A stretch of DNA of 64,000 bases from DSSB01 sp046346845 (GTDB taxonomy: Bacteria > UBA10199 > DSSB01), in contig JAXMHH010000004.1 in assembly GCA_046346845.1 (NCBI GenBank), positions 248,001 through 312,000 on the forward strand. Reading direction: 5' to 3'. Every line of letters begins with the position of its first letter. Position 1 is the first letter of the stretch. Shown in pieces: positions 35,001 to 42,734 of this stretch. A program made the position numbers and the translations under genes. The notes below the pieces were generated by a model that did no database searches, was not told where the DNA came from, and saw only the letters and a program-made list of their open reading frames with translations.

Positions 35001-35513
35001 TACGACCTCTATACCCGCATGCTCGAAGAAGCGATGCTGGAGGTGAAGGGCGAGGAGCGCCGCGAGGCCCCGGATCCCGAGCTGCAGCTCAAGCTGGCCG
35101 CCGCGATCCCCGAGGACTACATCCCCGAGACCACCATGCGTCTGACTCTCTACAAGCGCCTGGCCGGCGTCGTGGACGAGGCCGAGCTGGACGCCCTGGC
35201 CGAGGAGATCCACGACCGCTTCGGCAAGCTGCCCGAATCGGTGCAGAACCTCCTGGTCCTGATGCGGGTGAAGGCCCTGGCCCGGCGGGCCTGGATCAAG
35301 CAGGTCCGGCTGGAGGCGCGCCGCGCCGTCTTCGTCTTCGACGAGGGCTCCCCGGTGGACGTCGCCGAGCTGACCCGCGGCATCGCGCGCGAGCCCGAGC
35401 GCTTCCGTTGGCTGGCCCCCCAGGAGCTGGCGATGAACTTCAAGGCGGGCAAGGAGGCGGCCGCCGTCGATTCGATCCAGAAGTTCCTCGCGGGCCTGAA
35501 AATCGGGGGCTGA
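32049..35513 (+). CDS. mfd: transcription-repair coupling factor
   Basis: This is the DNA translocase that removes RNA polymerase stalled at lesions and recruits UvrA. It has 1154 residues, full length. The N-terminal UvrB-homology region is followed by a CarD-like RNA-polymerase-interaction domain near residues 485-545 (GDYIVHEQHGLGIYRGLQHL). The RecG-like motor has Walker A in CGDVGFGKTEVAMRAAF (about 639), DEEH in IVDEEHRFGV (about 740) and ATPIPRTLNMSL. The C-terminal D7 domain ends the protein. It heads an apparent operon with two foldase genes, pdxA, ubiX and an alkyltransferase-like gene. Confidence 0.97.
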   Translation: MNKLQDLLALAGQGPAPSFSGLSGSALAFALARLFRQGQGPLLLFVPDEKRAAELEEDLAFFLGSAEPLLMLPPLGILPYYGLSPNPDVTARRLATLHALLQRREPYLAIFSTSALLRRLPPKGIFGTYSDYVVAGEELPRDDFQRKLLAAGYLSVPIVEDPGTFCKRGGILDVFSPQLERPVRLEFFGDQVESLRYFDPESQRSQEALEEFVVIPAREVLFSEEGLALAAKRFRERADELGLPKSEREPFTDALRHRMAPPALETYLPLFYEQGATLFDYLPAQARAVWVEPELGLAQLEELRGEGEAAHAASHGTERLVRPEELFLSREEVAQALAARRAWPCRELQSGPESLGFSVGTHEELSALLKHAHLSEEMLKPLTDRLREWLRASIRVLLVAGTHSQRLRLQDLLERAGLPLRDLPGGFAEFVDLKAQAQNVYLCEGHLSKGFLWEEEGLALLSDQEVFGEKQRRRKAEARKAEAFTTFEELAEGDYIVHEQHGLGIYRGLQHLNLDGQPNDFLLLEYLGGDKLYLPVYRLNLVSRYTAQEGHVPRLDKLGAGTWDKNKAKVRKALRAMAGELLKLYAERATLRGHAFSPGGVLYEEFEATFPFEETPDQLRAIRDVNQDMDDERPMDRLICGDVGFGKTEVAMRAAFRAILDNKQVAVLVPTTVLALQHERNFRARFQNFPAKIEMLSRFVRPKQHQEVLEGLKSGKVDIVVGTHSLLGKEVQFKDLGLMIVDEEHRFGVAQKEKIKKFKKLADVLTLTATPIPRTLNMSLSGIRDLSVIATPPVDRLAIQTFVAPYNEDLIREAILRELSRGGQVYFIHNRVQNILEMKKRLEEIVPEAKIEIGHGQMEEGKLEEVMIRFVNREFNVFLSTTIVESGLDIPSANTMVVNRADTFGLAQLYQLRGRIGRSNLRAYAYLMIPGQEAITTQARARLAVLQRYTDLGSGFKIAAHDLEIRGAGNLLGPEQSGHIAAVGYDLYTRMLEEAMLEVKGEERREAPDPELQLKLAAAIPEDYIPETTMRLTLYKRLAGVVDEAELDALAEEIHDRFGKLPESVQNLLVLMRVKALARRAWIKQVRLEARRAVFVFDEGSPVDVAELTRGIAREPERFRWLAPQELAMNFKAGKEAAAVDSIQKFLAGLKIGG

Positions 35514-35571
35514 GGGCGGGGCCGCGCCATTTCTTGCCCAATCCCGCGGGGATTTGCTAGGCCAGGGGACG

Positions 35572-36504
35572 ATGTTCCGGCGCCCCATCCTTCTCCTGAT
35601 TTCGGCCCTCCTGGCGATCGCCTGCGCGCGCTTCGACCCCAATGCCGTCGTGGCCTCTTTAAACGGCCTCCCGATCAAGGCCGCCGAGGTGCAACAGGCC
35701 CTGCGCCGCGAAAAAGACAAGTATTCTCCAGAAAAGCTGCGCTCCAAGGCGGAGTTCCTCAAGATCAAGGAAAAGGCGCTCAACGAGTTGGTCGATCGCA
35801 AGCTGCTCCTGCAGGAGGCCACCGCCCAGGGTACCTTCATCAGCGAGGAGGAATTTCAGGAAGAGCTCCGCAAATACAAGAGCAGCTACACCGAGGCCAG
35901 CTTCCAGAAGATGTTGGAGGAGCGGGGGGTGTCCAACGAGGAGTGGCTGCAGCTGCGGCGCGACAACTTCATCATCGCCAAGTTCCTCGCGACCACCGGG
36001 CCCGAGTCCCAGACCGTGACCCAGGAGGCGGTGCAGAAGTATTACGAGGAGCACCCTGAGGAGTTCAAGGTGCCCGAATCGGTCCACGTCCGCCAGATCG
36101 TCACCGACACCAAGGAAAAGGCCGAATCCATCCTCAGGCGCCTGCGGCAGGGCGAGAACTTCGCCAAACTGGCCCGGGACCTCTCTCTCTCCCCGGACCG
36201 CAGCGAGGGCGGGGATTTGGGCTTCATCCCGCGGGGGAGCTTTCCGCGGGAGTTCGAGGTCTGTTTTACGATGAATCCGGGGGAAATTTCCCCGATCATC
36301 CCAAGCCTTTACGGCTTCCACCTTTTTAAGGTATTGGAAAAATCCCCCGGTCGGATCCAGGACCTGACCGAGGTAAGCCAGCGGATTTTCCTGCAACTTA
36401 AGCAGCGGGCCCGCGAAGAATACCTGAAAACCCTTTTAGAAAGGCTGCGTTCCCAAGCCAAGTTAGAGATCAACCGGGACGTCCTGGAGAAAATGACCCT
36501 ATGA
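35572..36504 (+). CDS. parvulin-type peptidyl-prolyl isomerase lipoprotein
   Basis: A 310-residue periplasmic foldase. The start at 35572 gives signal MFRRPILLLISALLAIAC with Cys18 as lipidation site; upstream residues would break the signal. A helical SurA/PrsA-like N-domain (NGLPIKAAEVQQALRREKDK) is followed by a PpiC domain at about residues 165-265 (VHVRQIVTDTKEKAESILRR, GGDLGFIPRGSFPREFE). Its stop overlaps the ATG of the next gene (ATGA), so the two foldases are translationally coupled. It probably helps outer-membrane protein folding, as PrsA or SurA do. Confidence 0.92.
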   Translation: MFRRPILLLISALLAIACARFDPNAVVASLNGLPIKAAEVQQALRREKDKYSPEKLRSKAEFLKIKEKALNELVDRKLLLQEATAQGTFISEEEFQEELRKYKSSYTEASFQKMLEERGVSNEEWLQLRRDNFIIAKFLATTGPESQTVTQEAVQKYYEEHPEEFKVPESVHVRQIVTDTKEKAESILRRLRQGENFAKLARDLSLSPDRSEGGDLGFIPRGSFPREFEVCFTMNPGEISPIIPSLYGFHLFKVLEKSPGRIQDLTEVSQRIFLQLKQRAREEYLKTLLERLRSQAKLEINRDVLEKMTL

Positions 36505-37478
36505 AAACCCTCAAGACTTTCGCGGCCTGCGCCGCCCTGTCCCTGTTCACCACCCTTGCCGCCCCCGCGCTGCGCGCCGAAGTGGTCGATCGGGTGGTCG
36601 CCGTGGTCAACGACGAGCCCATCACCCTCTACGAGGTCGACAAGCTAATGGCCGCCAACCTCGAGGAGATCAAGAAGGCCGAGAGCGCCAGCCAGAAGAA
36701 GGACAAGTTCACCAACTATCGCGCCATGGCCCTCGAAAAGCTGATCGCCGACAAGCTCCTCGACCAGCAGATGAACCAGATGAAGCTGCAGGTCACCGAC
36801 GAGGACGTCCAGAAGGCGGTGAACAATATCCTGCAGCGCAACAACCTGACGAAGGAGCAATTGGTCCAGCAGCTCGGCCAAAAGGGCATGACCCTCGAGC
36901 AGTACATGGCGGACCTGCGGGTGCAGTTGAAGAAGGTCAAGTTCATGGGCGCGGTCATCGCGCCCCGGGTCAAGGTGACCGACGCCGACCTGGACGAGTT
37001 CTTCGCCGAACACAGCGACAAATTCGGCAAATTCCAGAGCGTGCAGATGGCCCAGGTCATCATCCCGGTCGACGCGATCGCCGATGGAGCCCCCTTGGCC
37101 GAGGCCCAGGCCCGGGCCCAGGAAGTTTACAAGAAGGCGAAGGACGGGGCGAACTTCGAGGAGCTCGGGAAAAAATATTCGGTGAACGCCCAGACCGCCG
37201 TGCCCGCGCTCTATCAGGTCAGCCAGTTGGCCCCACAGATCGCCGAGGCCATCTCCGAGCTCAAGCCGGGCGAGGTGGCGCAGCCTGTGCGCTCCGAGCT
37301 GGGCCTGCACGTGATCAAGCTGATCGAGCGCAAGACCTTGGCCGGCGAGGAGTACCAGACGGTCCGCGAGCAGATCCGCGAAAAGGTCTTCGAAGAGAAG
37401 GTGCAGGAAGAGCTCGAAAAATACGTCAACGACCTGAAGAGCAAAAATTTCGTCCAGATCAAGAATAACTTTTCCTGA
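36501..37478 (+). CDS. SurA-like periplasmic chaperone / peptidyl-prolyl isomerase
   Basis: A 325-residue exported protein with signal peptide MKTLKTFAACAALSLFTTLA ending ALRAEVVD. The SurA-type N-terminal chaperone domain begins DRVVAVVNDEPITLYEVDKL. A single parvulin domain lies at about residues 170-275 (VQMAQVIIPVDAIADGAPLA, PGEVAQPVRSELGLHVIKLI). Escherichia coli SurA has two parvulin domains; one is common in deltaproteobacteria. Proximity to pdxA echoes the surA-pdxA order of Escherichia coli and supports the call. It would escort outer-membrane proteins through the periplasm. Confidence 0.9.
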   Translation: MKTLKTFAACAALSLFTTLAAPALRAEVVDRVVAVVNDEPITLYEVDKLMAANLEEIKKAESASQKKDKFTNYRAMALEKLIADKLLDQQMNQMKLQVTDEDVQKAVNNILQRNNLTKEQLVQQLGQKGMTLEQYMADLRVQLKKVKFMGAVIAPRVKVTDADLDEFFAEHSDKFGKFQSVQMAQVIIPVDAIADGAPLAEAQARAQEVYKKAKDGANFEELGKKYSVNAQTAVPALYQVSQLAPQIAEAISELKPGEVAQPVRSELGLHVIKLIERKTLAGEEYQTVREQIREKVFEEKVQEELEKYVNDLKSKNFVQIKNNFS

Positions 37479-37500
37479 GCGCGCGCTTTCGGAACGACAT

Positions 37501-38406
37501 ATGAAACCACTCGGCGTCACGATGGGGGATCCCTTGGGAGTCGGGGCCGAGATCATTCTGAAGGCGCTGCCGAAATTCCGAGAACGCATTTCCTTCCAAG
37601 TCTTCGGAGATCCCGGGCTGTTGGGGGATCTGCCGTCGGGTGAATTAATTCCCGTTCTAACTCCCAAGCCAGGCGAGGCCTACGACGCCGTCTCGGCGGG
37701 GCATGCCTCGGTCGCCTACCTCGACCGGGCCATGGCCGCCTGGCAGCGGGGCGAGATCCGCGGCCTCGTCACCGCGCCCATCGCCAAGCGGCACGTCCAG
37801 GCGGCCGGTTTCCCCTTTCCGGGACACACCGAATACCTGGCCGCGCAGACCCACTGCCAGAACTTCGTCATGATGATGGCCGGCCCCAGGCTGCGGGTGA
37901 CCTTGGTGACCATCCATGAGCCTTTGGGCAAGGTTCCGGGCCTGCTGAGCCGGGAAAAAATTCTCGCGACCGTGGAGCTTACCTTTCGCGAGCTGCGCGC
38001 CAAGTTCAAGATTCCCGCCCCGCGCCTGGCGGTCTGCGGGCTCAATCCCCATGCGGGCGAGGCGGGTATCCTGGGCCGGGAGGAGATCGACCTGATCGCG
38101 CCCGCCCTCGAAGAGGCGCGGCGCCGCGGCTATCCCTGTTCCGGCCCCTTGGTTCCGGATGCGGTCTTCCACGAGGCCTACGAGGGAAAGTGGGATGCGG
38201 TGGTCTGCATGTACCACGATCAAGGACTGATTCCCTTCAAGATGATCCACTTTCGCGACGGGGTGAACCTGACCTTGGGGCTTCCCTTAGTACGCACCAG
38301 CCCCGACCATGGCACCGCCTTCGACATCGCCGGCCAAGGCATTGCGGACAGCGCTTCGATGGAAGCGGCCATTCAACTCGCCCACCAACTCACGGAGGCC
38401 TCATGA
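37501..38406 (+). CDS. pdxA: 4-hydroxythreonine-4-phosphate dehydrogenase
   Basis: This NAD-dependent, metal-requiring dehydrogenase acts in the deoxyxylulose-5-phosphate-dependent route to pyridoxal phosphate. It has 301 residues, slightly short for the family (about 330). Motifs: N-terminal VTMGDPLGVGAEIILKAL, the GHTEYLAAQT segment, CGLNPHAGEAGILGREEI and the metal-binding His in MYHDQGLIPFKMI. The end overlaps ubiX by ATGA. Both neighbours upstream are envelope foldases, so the operon mixes cofactor and envelope functions. Confidence 0.93.
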   Translation: MKPLGVTMGDPLGVGAEIILKALPKFRERISFQVFGDPGLLGDLPSGELIPVLTPKPGEAYDAVSAGHASVAYLDRAMAAWQRGEIRGLVTAPIAKRHVQAAGFPFPGHTEYLAAQTHCQNFVMMMAGPRLRVTLVTIHEPLGKVPGLLSREKILATVELTFRELRAKFKIPAPRLAVCGLNPHAGEAGILGREEIDLIAPALEEARRRGYPCSGPLVPDAVFHEAYEGKWDAVVCMYHDQGLIPFKMIHFRDGVNLTLGLPLVRTSPDHGTAFDIAGQGIADSASMEAAIQLAHQLTEAS

Positions 38407-38975
38407 AGCGCGTCGTCGTCGGCATTTCCGGCTCCAGCGCGCCCATCCTGGGGGTTCGCCTGCTCGAGGTCCTGAAGGGCAGCGAGGGGGTGGAGACCCA
38501 TTTGGTGATGAGCGACACCGTGGCCCAGACCTTGGCCTATGAGGCTCCGGACTGGAATCTCGAGCAGGTGCGCGGCCTGGCGGACCACTGCTATCCCAAC
38601 CACCAGCTGGCGGCGGCGATTTCCAGCGGTTCTTTTCCGGTGGATGCCATGGTGGTGATTCCCTGCAGCATGCGCACCCTCGCGGCCATTGCGACCGGAG
38701 TGACCGACAAGCTTTTGACCCGCGCCGCCGACGTGACTTTGAAGGAGCGACGTCCCCTGATTTTAGTGGCCCGCGAGACGCCCCTGCATTTGGGGCACTT
38801 GCGCAACATGGCGGCCGTAACCGAGATGGGCGGGATCGTGGTCCCGCCCGTGATGGCCTTTTACCATCGACCCAAGACCGTCCAGGATTTGATCGACCAT
38901 ACGGTCGGTAAGGTCTTGGACCTCTTGAAGATCCCCCATGCGCTCTTCCACCGCTGGCAAGGCGAAACGAAGTAA
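38403..38975 (+). CDS. ubiX: flavin prenyltransferase (UbiX/Pad1 family)
   Basis: It makes prenylated FMN, the cofactor for UbiD-type decarboxylases, from FMN and dimethylallyl phosphate. It has 190 residues from the ATG at 38403, which overlaps the pdxA stop; the upstream extension of the frame lies in pdxA and is not conserved. Motifs: N-terminal GISGSSAPILGVRLLEVLK, VIPCSMRTLAAIATGVTDKL and LVARETPLHLGHLRNMAAV. No ubiD-like decarboxylase is in the window. In futalosine-pathway organisms a UbiX/UbiD pair (MqnP/MqnL types) can act late in menaquinone synthesis, which may be its role here. Confidence 0.93.
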   Translation: MKRVVVGISGSSAPILGVRLLEVLKGSEGVETHLVMSDTVAQTLAYEAPDWNLEQVRGLADHCYPNHQLAAAISSGSFPVDAMVVIPCSMRTLAAIATGVTDKLLTRAADVTLKERRPLILVARETPLHLGHLRNMAAVTEMGGIVVPPVMAFYHRPKTVQDLIDHTVGKVLDLLKIPHALFHRWQGETK

Positions 38976-39360
38976 AGCCCCCGAACCTTCCTTTCCCGAG
39001 CGGGTCTTGGCCATCGTGCGCAAGATCCCCCGCGGCAAGGTCCTGACCTACGGCCAAGTTGCCGCGCTGCTCGGCCTGCCTCGCGCGGCGCGGGTGGTGG
39101 GCGGGGTCTTGTTTCGGCTCGACCCCGGCACCCAGGTGCCCTGGCAGCGGGTGCTCAATGCCCAGGGCAAGCTTTCCACCTACCGGGTGGGCTGCGGGGA
39201 GGAGCAAAGGAGGCGCCTGGAGGCGGAGGGTGTGGCCTTCAACCGGGAAGGGGCCATCGACCTGAAGCGCCACCAGTGGTGGCCGCCGGCCCGTCTCCTC
39301 CAAACCTGGGAGGTCGAGGCCGACCTGGCGGCCTCCCTCAACCGCCGCTGGGGTTGGTAA
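38938..39360 (+). CDS. alkyltransferase-like protein (ATL, Ogt family without active-site Cys)
   Basis: A 140-residue homolog of the C-terminal DNA-binding domain of O6-alkylguanine transferases. The helix-turn-helix region is KIPRGKVLTYGQVAALLGLP and the arginine finger follows in RAARVVGG. The catalytic PCHR motif is replaced by PWQRV, with Trp69 at the Cys position. This is the hallmark of ATL proteins, which cannot transfer the alkyl group but bind O6-alkylguanine and hand it to nucleotide excision repair. The gene overlaps the end of ubiX by 38 bases and shares the operon with mfd, a repair-coupling factor. Confidence 0.9.
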   Translation: MRSSTAGKAKRSKAPEPSFPERVLAIVRKIPRGKVLTYGQVAALLGLPRAARVVGGVLFRLDPGTQVPWQRVLNAQGKLSTYRVGCGEEQRRRLEAEGVAFNREGAIDLKRHQWWPPARLLQTWEVEADLAASLNRRWGW

Positions 39361-39368
39361 AAGCCTAG

Positions 39369-39394
39369 CAACTTCGCCTACCTAAGGCCGAAGA
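39369..39394 (+). promoter_or_regulatory. CAAC-N13-GCCGAAGA promoter-like motif
   Basis: CCTAGCAACTTC (39364-39375) is identical to the sequence before the paralog at 63269. After 13 bases comes GCCGAAGA (39387-39394), a degenerate -10. The gene starts 35 bases later. Confidence 0.5.
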
Positions 39395-39428
39395 TTTCCC
39401 TCCAACTTGTTAAATTTTCGAGGTTTTC

Positions 39429-42400
39429 TTGGAATTAGGACCGGGAAATCGGGCCTTTTGGAGCCCGCTCAGCGCTTCCGCCCGAGCCGAATGGCTTTCT
39501 CTGCGGCGAGAAGGCGATGCCGCCTTGCTTGCGGAGGGCATGTTGAATTTCGCCCAGCGCCAAGAACGGGAGGGACACCTCGAGGCCGCGGTCGAGATTT
39601 ATCACGAAATCATGGCGCTTCCTGTCGGCGACGAACTGCGAGCGCGGGCGCGAGGCCGGCTCGACGCGGTTCTGGGGAGGGGCGCCGTTGGGGCTCGCGC
39701 CGAATTTCTCCTTCGCCGCCTCGCTCAAGAGGCCGCGGAACCCTCCAGCCTGTTAGCGATGGGCCTGGCGGGGGCCGCCTATCGCGTCACGCGTTTGGTG
39801 ACGCTCAGTCGTCTCTGTCTTTCCCCAAGCGCTAATCTCCTGACACGTGGGCTGGGCGCCCGCCTGGTCGCGGGGCTCGCCGGTTTCGCAGTGGAGGCGC
39901 CGGTCTTCACCTTGAGCGGTCGACTGGCGGCGGAGGCCCTGGGTCGGGACCAGGATTGGAGTGTGGCTGGCCTCCGGCGGGACTTGGCTTCCAGTTTTTT
40001 GGTGCTGGGGGCCCTGAAATTTTTCGGATCTTTGAGCGGTGCGGCCTACCGTCGTTTTGCCGGCGGCGCGCCGGTCCCTTCCTTGGGCCAGCAGGCCTTC
40101 CAGCAGGCCGGCATGCTGAGCGGCATTTTGGTCGGCCACGGCCTCGAGCGCTGGGCGGGCCTGCGCCGGCCCGTCGATGGCGCCACGACGCTGGTTGATT
40201 CCCTGGTACTCTTGCTCCAATTCAACCTGGCCGGAAGCTTGACCCGCCATGCCTTTGGAGAAGGCTTCGCGACTTGGGAGCGGGGCATCGATCTTCAGGC
40301 CGAAGCCTTGGCCTCGCGGCCCAGGCTAGACCTATCTCGGGGTGTGGTTTGGCCCCGGCCTTTCCAGCCGGCTATGGCCGGCGTCCTCGGCAGGACCGGA
40401 TCCCGCGTTTCCGAGGCTGGGCCGCGGACGCCGGGACTCTTTGCCATGACCGCCGTGAACCCGGAAACGGGGGGCGCCATGGGCGCCGAGGCAGGTCGAC
40501 TCGAGGCCCCCTCGCCTGAGCATATCTTGGAGTATCCTCCCGAGGTCGAGGCTCGCCTGGCGCGCGTGGAGGCACAGCTGCGGGCGCCGGATTACTTCGA
40601 GGGAAATCCGCAGGAACTGCTCGCGAAGCGTGCGGACGCCGAGGCGATAGACCAAATCTGGTTCCACCAGGTCCAAGACTTGGCGCGGCGTTTTCCTTAC
40701 GTGCAGGTGAGCGTCCGGGATGATCGTGCCTTGCAGGAGCCCTTGAATCCGGAACGTGGGATTCCCGATGCCGGCATCTTGGGCCAGGCGGTGGCGGCCT
40801 TGGGCCCAAGGGGCGAGGAGGGGGCTCTATCCCGACAGGTTTTGGAATTGCGGTTCCCGCGAGCGAACTTGAAAGACGGGATCCTGAGCGAATTACCTGG
40901 CCCGGAGAACGGCTTGGTGACGCTCTCGTCCATGCTCGAGACCCAGCAGGCCCTGGGACACCGGGCCCACTTTATCAGCGAGGCGGGCGAGGAAGTGGTG
41001 GCGCGGCTGCCTTCGCTCAGCCTCTTGGAAAAAATCTTCCAAGCGGCCCGTCCCGAGTCGGCCTTTCAATTCCATTATGTCGAGGGTGCCGTTCCCCGCG
41101 ACCTGGTCATGCGGCTGCGCGCCCAGGGAGTAACGCCCGTTGGCGTCTCCCGGCACCAAGTCCTCCTGGGAGACATTCGAAATTGGGTGTTGCCCGCGGC
41201 CTTTACACTCCACGACGCCTTTTTTCATGGGGCCTTGGACTTCGCCGCGGAACCGAAGGCCCGGGAATTCGCCGGCCGCCTCTACGACTGGGTGGGGCGG
41301 GAGAGAGCCGCTGTTCCCGCCGCGGAGGCCCTTCGCGACGGCCTGTCGGACGGGGATTTCCAAAGCGCGCGCAGCTTTCCCGGCTCCGGTTTTTCCATGA
41401 ACGTCGGTTTTGCCTTCAACGATGTCCTGGAATCGGCGCTGCGGGAGGTCGATCCCTTTCGGCGCAATGTTCGCCTGCGGGAATTGAATGAGATGCAGGA
41501 GGCATTGCAGCGCCTGGTCGGCAGGGAGCTTCGTCGCCCGGGAGGGGAGGATGCCGAGTCTATAAAATTTTCAGGGGAATTTTTGGCCCTGTGCCGCCGC
41601 ATCCGCTACTTTACGCGAAGTAAGACCGTCTACTACTCCCCCGAACTGCGTCCCATCGTGGCCCAGGTGGAACGGGCCAAGGCCCAGCCGGGATACCTGG
41701 AGGGGACCCGCGAGGAGCTGTTCGCCAAGCGGGTGGATATCCACCTGGCCGACCGGCTTTGGTTTTACTTGGCCAGGGATTTTGCGGGCCGAATCCCCGA
41801 TATGGCCGTCCGCGAGCTCGATGCCTCGGTCTTGTTGGAGGCCGCTTCGGGGCATGAGGGGCCGCCCGACCGGGCCTTGATCGAGGCCGCCCTCGACGGT
41901 TTGGCAAACGAGGCGCCGGCTGGTTCCCAGTACCGCCGCGTCCTGGAACTCTCCCTCCCGCCTTCCAAGATGATTCTAGAGGACCTGTTTGCCTCGCACC
42001 CTTACTTGAAGTTCCTGGCGGTCATGCCCTTCGCGAATGATGTCGAGAAAAACTTGCAGGACCGGCTGCAGCTTCTCTTCTCTGACGGCGAGCGGGTGCG
42101 TTACCGCATCCCCTCCTTGAGCCTGTTGGAGAAGATTCTCCAAGGGGCGAGGGGGGCGGAAGGGGCCCAGTTTCACTTCGTGGACGGGGTGATCAGCCGC
42201 GACGACACCATGCGGCTCAAGGCTATGCGGGTCTTTCCGGTAGGCTTGTCTGCCTCGGCTCATTTCTTCGGGGAATACGGCGGCTCCATCCATCCCTTTA
42301 CTTTTTCCCAGCACGACGCCTTCGAGCACGCCGTCCAGGATTCGGGTTATGGCGAGAGAGTGTTGGCCGATGCGGGATCCTTGTATTTCGCCGTTAGGGA

Positions 42401-42734
42401 TAATTTTCCAGCCTCACGATTCAAGGAGAGTCTCCTGGATGACCTCTCGGGGGTCTATCTTAACGGAATAGGAAGTCCTCGGCGTCGCTTGGCGGATCGC
42501 CTGCTGTTCCGCATCCAGGAGGCTGCCAACGGGGCTGCGTCGGCCCCAGACCCCCGGGAGGCCGAGGCAAGGTTTCGCGAGGCCCTGGGTCTAGTGGCGG
42601 CGACTGAAGGTCTGATCCGCCGAGGTTTTCCTCCGCTTCAGGCTCTTCAACGTAATTTGATCCGTCCCTTGGCCGCCTTGCGCAGGCGGCTGGAGCGGGC
42701 CTTGACGGCGTCAAGGGGGGACGGCACCGAATGA
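39429..42734 (+). CDS. paralog-family protein with shared N-module and duplicated C-terminal domain
   Basis: A 1101-residue protein I do not recognise. It starts with TTG at 39429, with GAGG 5 bases upstream. Residues 1-300 match the neighbour at 42731 along their length: a short TPR-like start (EGMLNFAQRQEREGHLEAAV), a hydrophobic Gly-rich helical part, and the family signature ALGRDQDWS...RRDLASS at about residues 170-195. The C-terminal 730 residues contain two copies of one roughly 240-residue domain (about 368-606 and 735-974), each with PSLSLLEKI..AR and ending in HDAF. No signal peptide is apparent. It shares 4 bases with the next gene (ATGA), so the two are coupled. Confidence 0.78.
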   Translation: MELGPGNRAFWSPLSASARAEWLSLRREGDAALLAEGMLNFAQRQEREGHLEAAVEIYHEIMALPVGDELRARARGRLDAVLGRGAVGARAEFLLRRLAQEAAEPSSLLAMGLAGAAYRVTRLVTLSRLCLSPSANLLTRGLGARLVAGLAGFAVEAPVFTLSGRLAAEALGRDQDWSVAGLRRDLASSFLVLGALKFFGSLSGAAYRRFAGGAPVPSLGQQAFQQAGMLSGILVGHGLERWAGLRRPVDGATTLVDSLVLLLQFNLAGSLTRHAFGEGFATWERGIDLQAEALASRPRLDLSRGVVWPRPFQPAMAGVLGRTGSRVSEAGPRTPGLFAMTAVNPETGGAMGAEAGRLEAPSPEHILEYPPEVEARLARVEAQLRAPDYFEGNPQELLAKRADAEAIDQIWFHQVQDLARRFPYVQVSVRDDRALQEPLNPERGIPDAGILGQAVAALGPRGEEGALSRQVLELRFPRANLKDGILSELPGPENGLVTLSSMLETQQALGHRAHFISEAGEEVVARLPSLSLLEKIFQAARPESAFQFHYVEGAVPRDLVMRLRAQGVTPVGVSRHQVLLGDIRNWVLPAAFTLHDAFFHGALDFAAEPKAREFAGRLYDWVGRERAAVPAAEALRDGLSDGDFQSARSFPGSGFSMNVGFAFNDVLESALREVDPFRRNVRLRELNEMQEALQRLVGRELRRPGGEDAESIKFSGEFLALCRRIRYFTRSKTVYYSPELRPIVAQVERAKAQPGYLEGTREELFAKRVDIHLADRLWFYLARDFAGRIPDMAVRELDASVLLEAASGHEGPPDRALIEAALDGLANEAPAGSQYRRVLELSLPPSKMILEDLFASHPYLKFLAVMPFANDVEKNLQDRLQLLFSDGERVRYRIPSLSLLEKILQGARGAEGAQFHFVDGVISRDDTMRLKAMRVFPVGLSASAHFFGEYGGSIHPFTFSQHDAFEHAVQDSGYGERVLADAGSLYFAVRDNFPASRFKESLLDDLSGVYLNGIGSPRRRLADRLLFRIQEAANGAASAPDPREAEARFREALGLVAATEGLIRRGFPPLQALQRNLIRPLAALRRRLERALTASRGDGTE

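Noticed and set aside
33183..35840. An 885-codon open frame antisense to mfd
   Set aside because: It lies wholly opposite a clearly conserved mfd frame. GC-rich codon bias opens the opposite strand, and the product has low-complexity Gly/Leu/Val/Asp composition with no recognisable domain.
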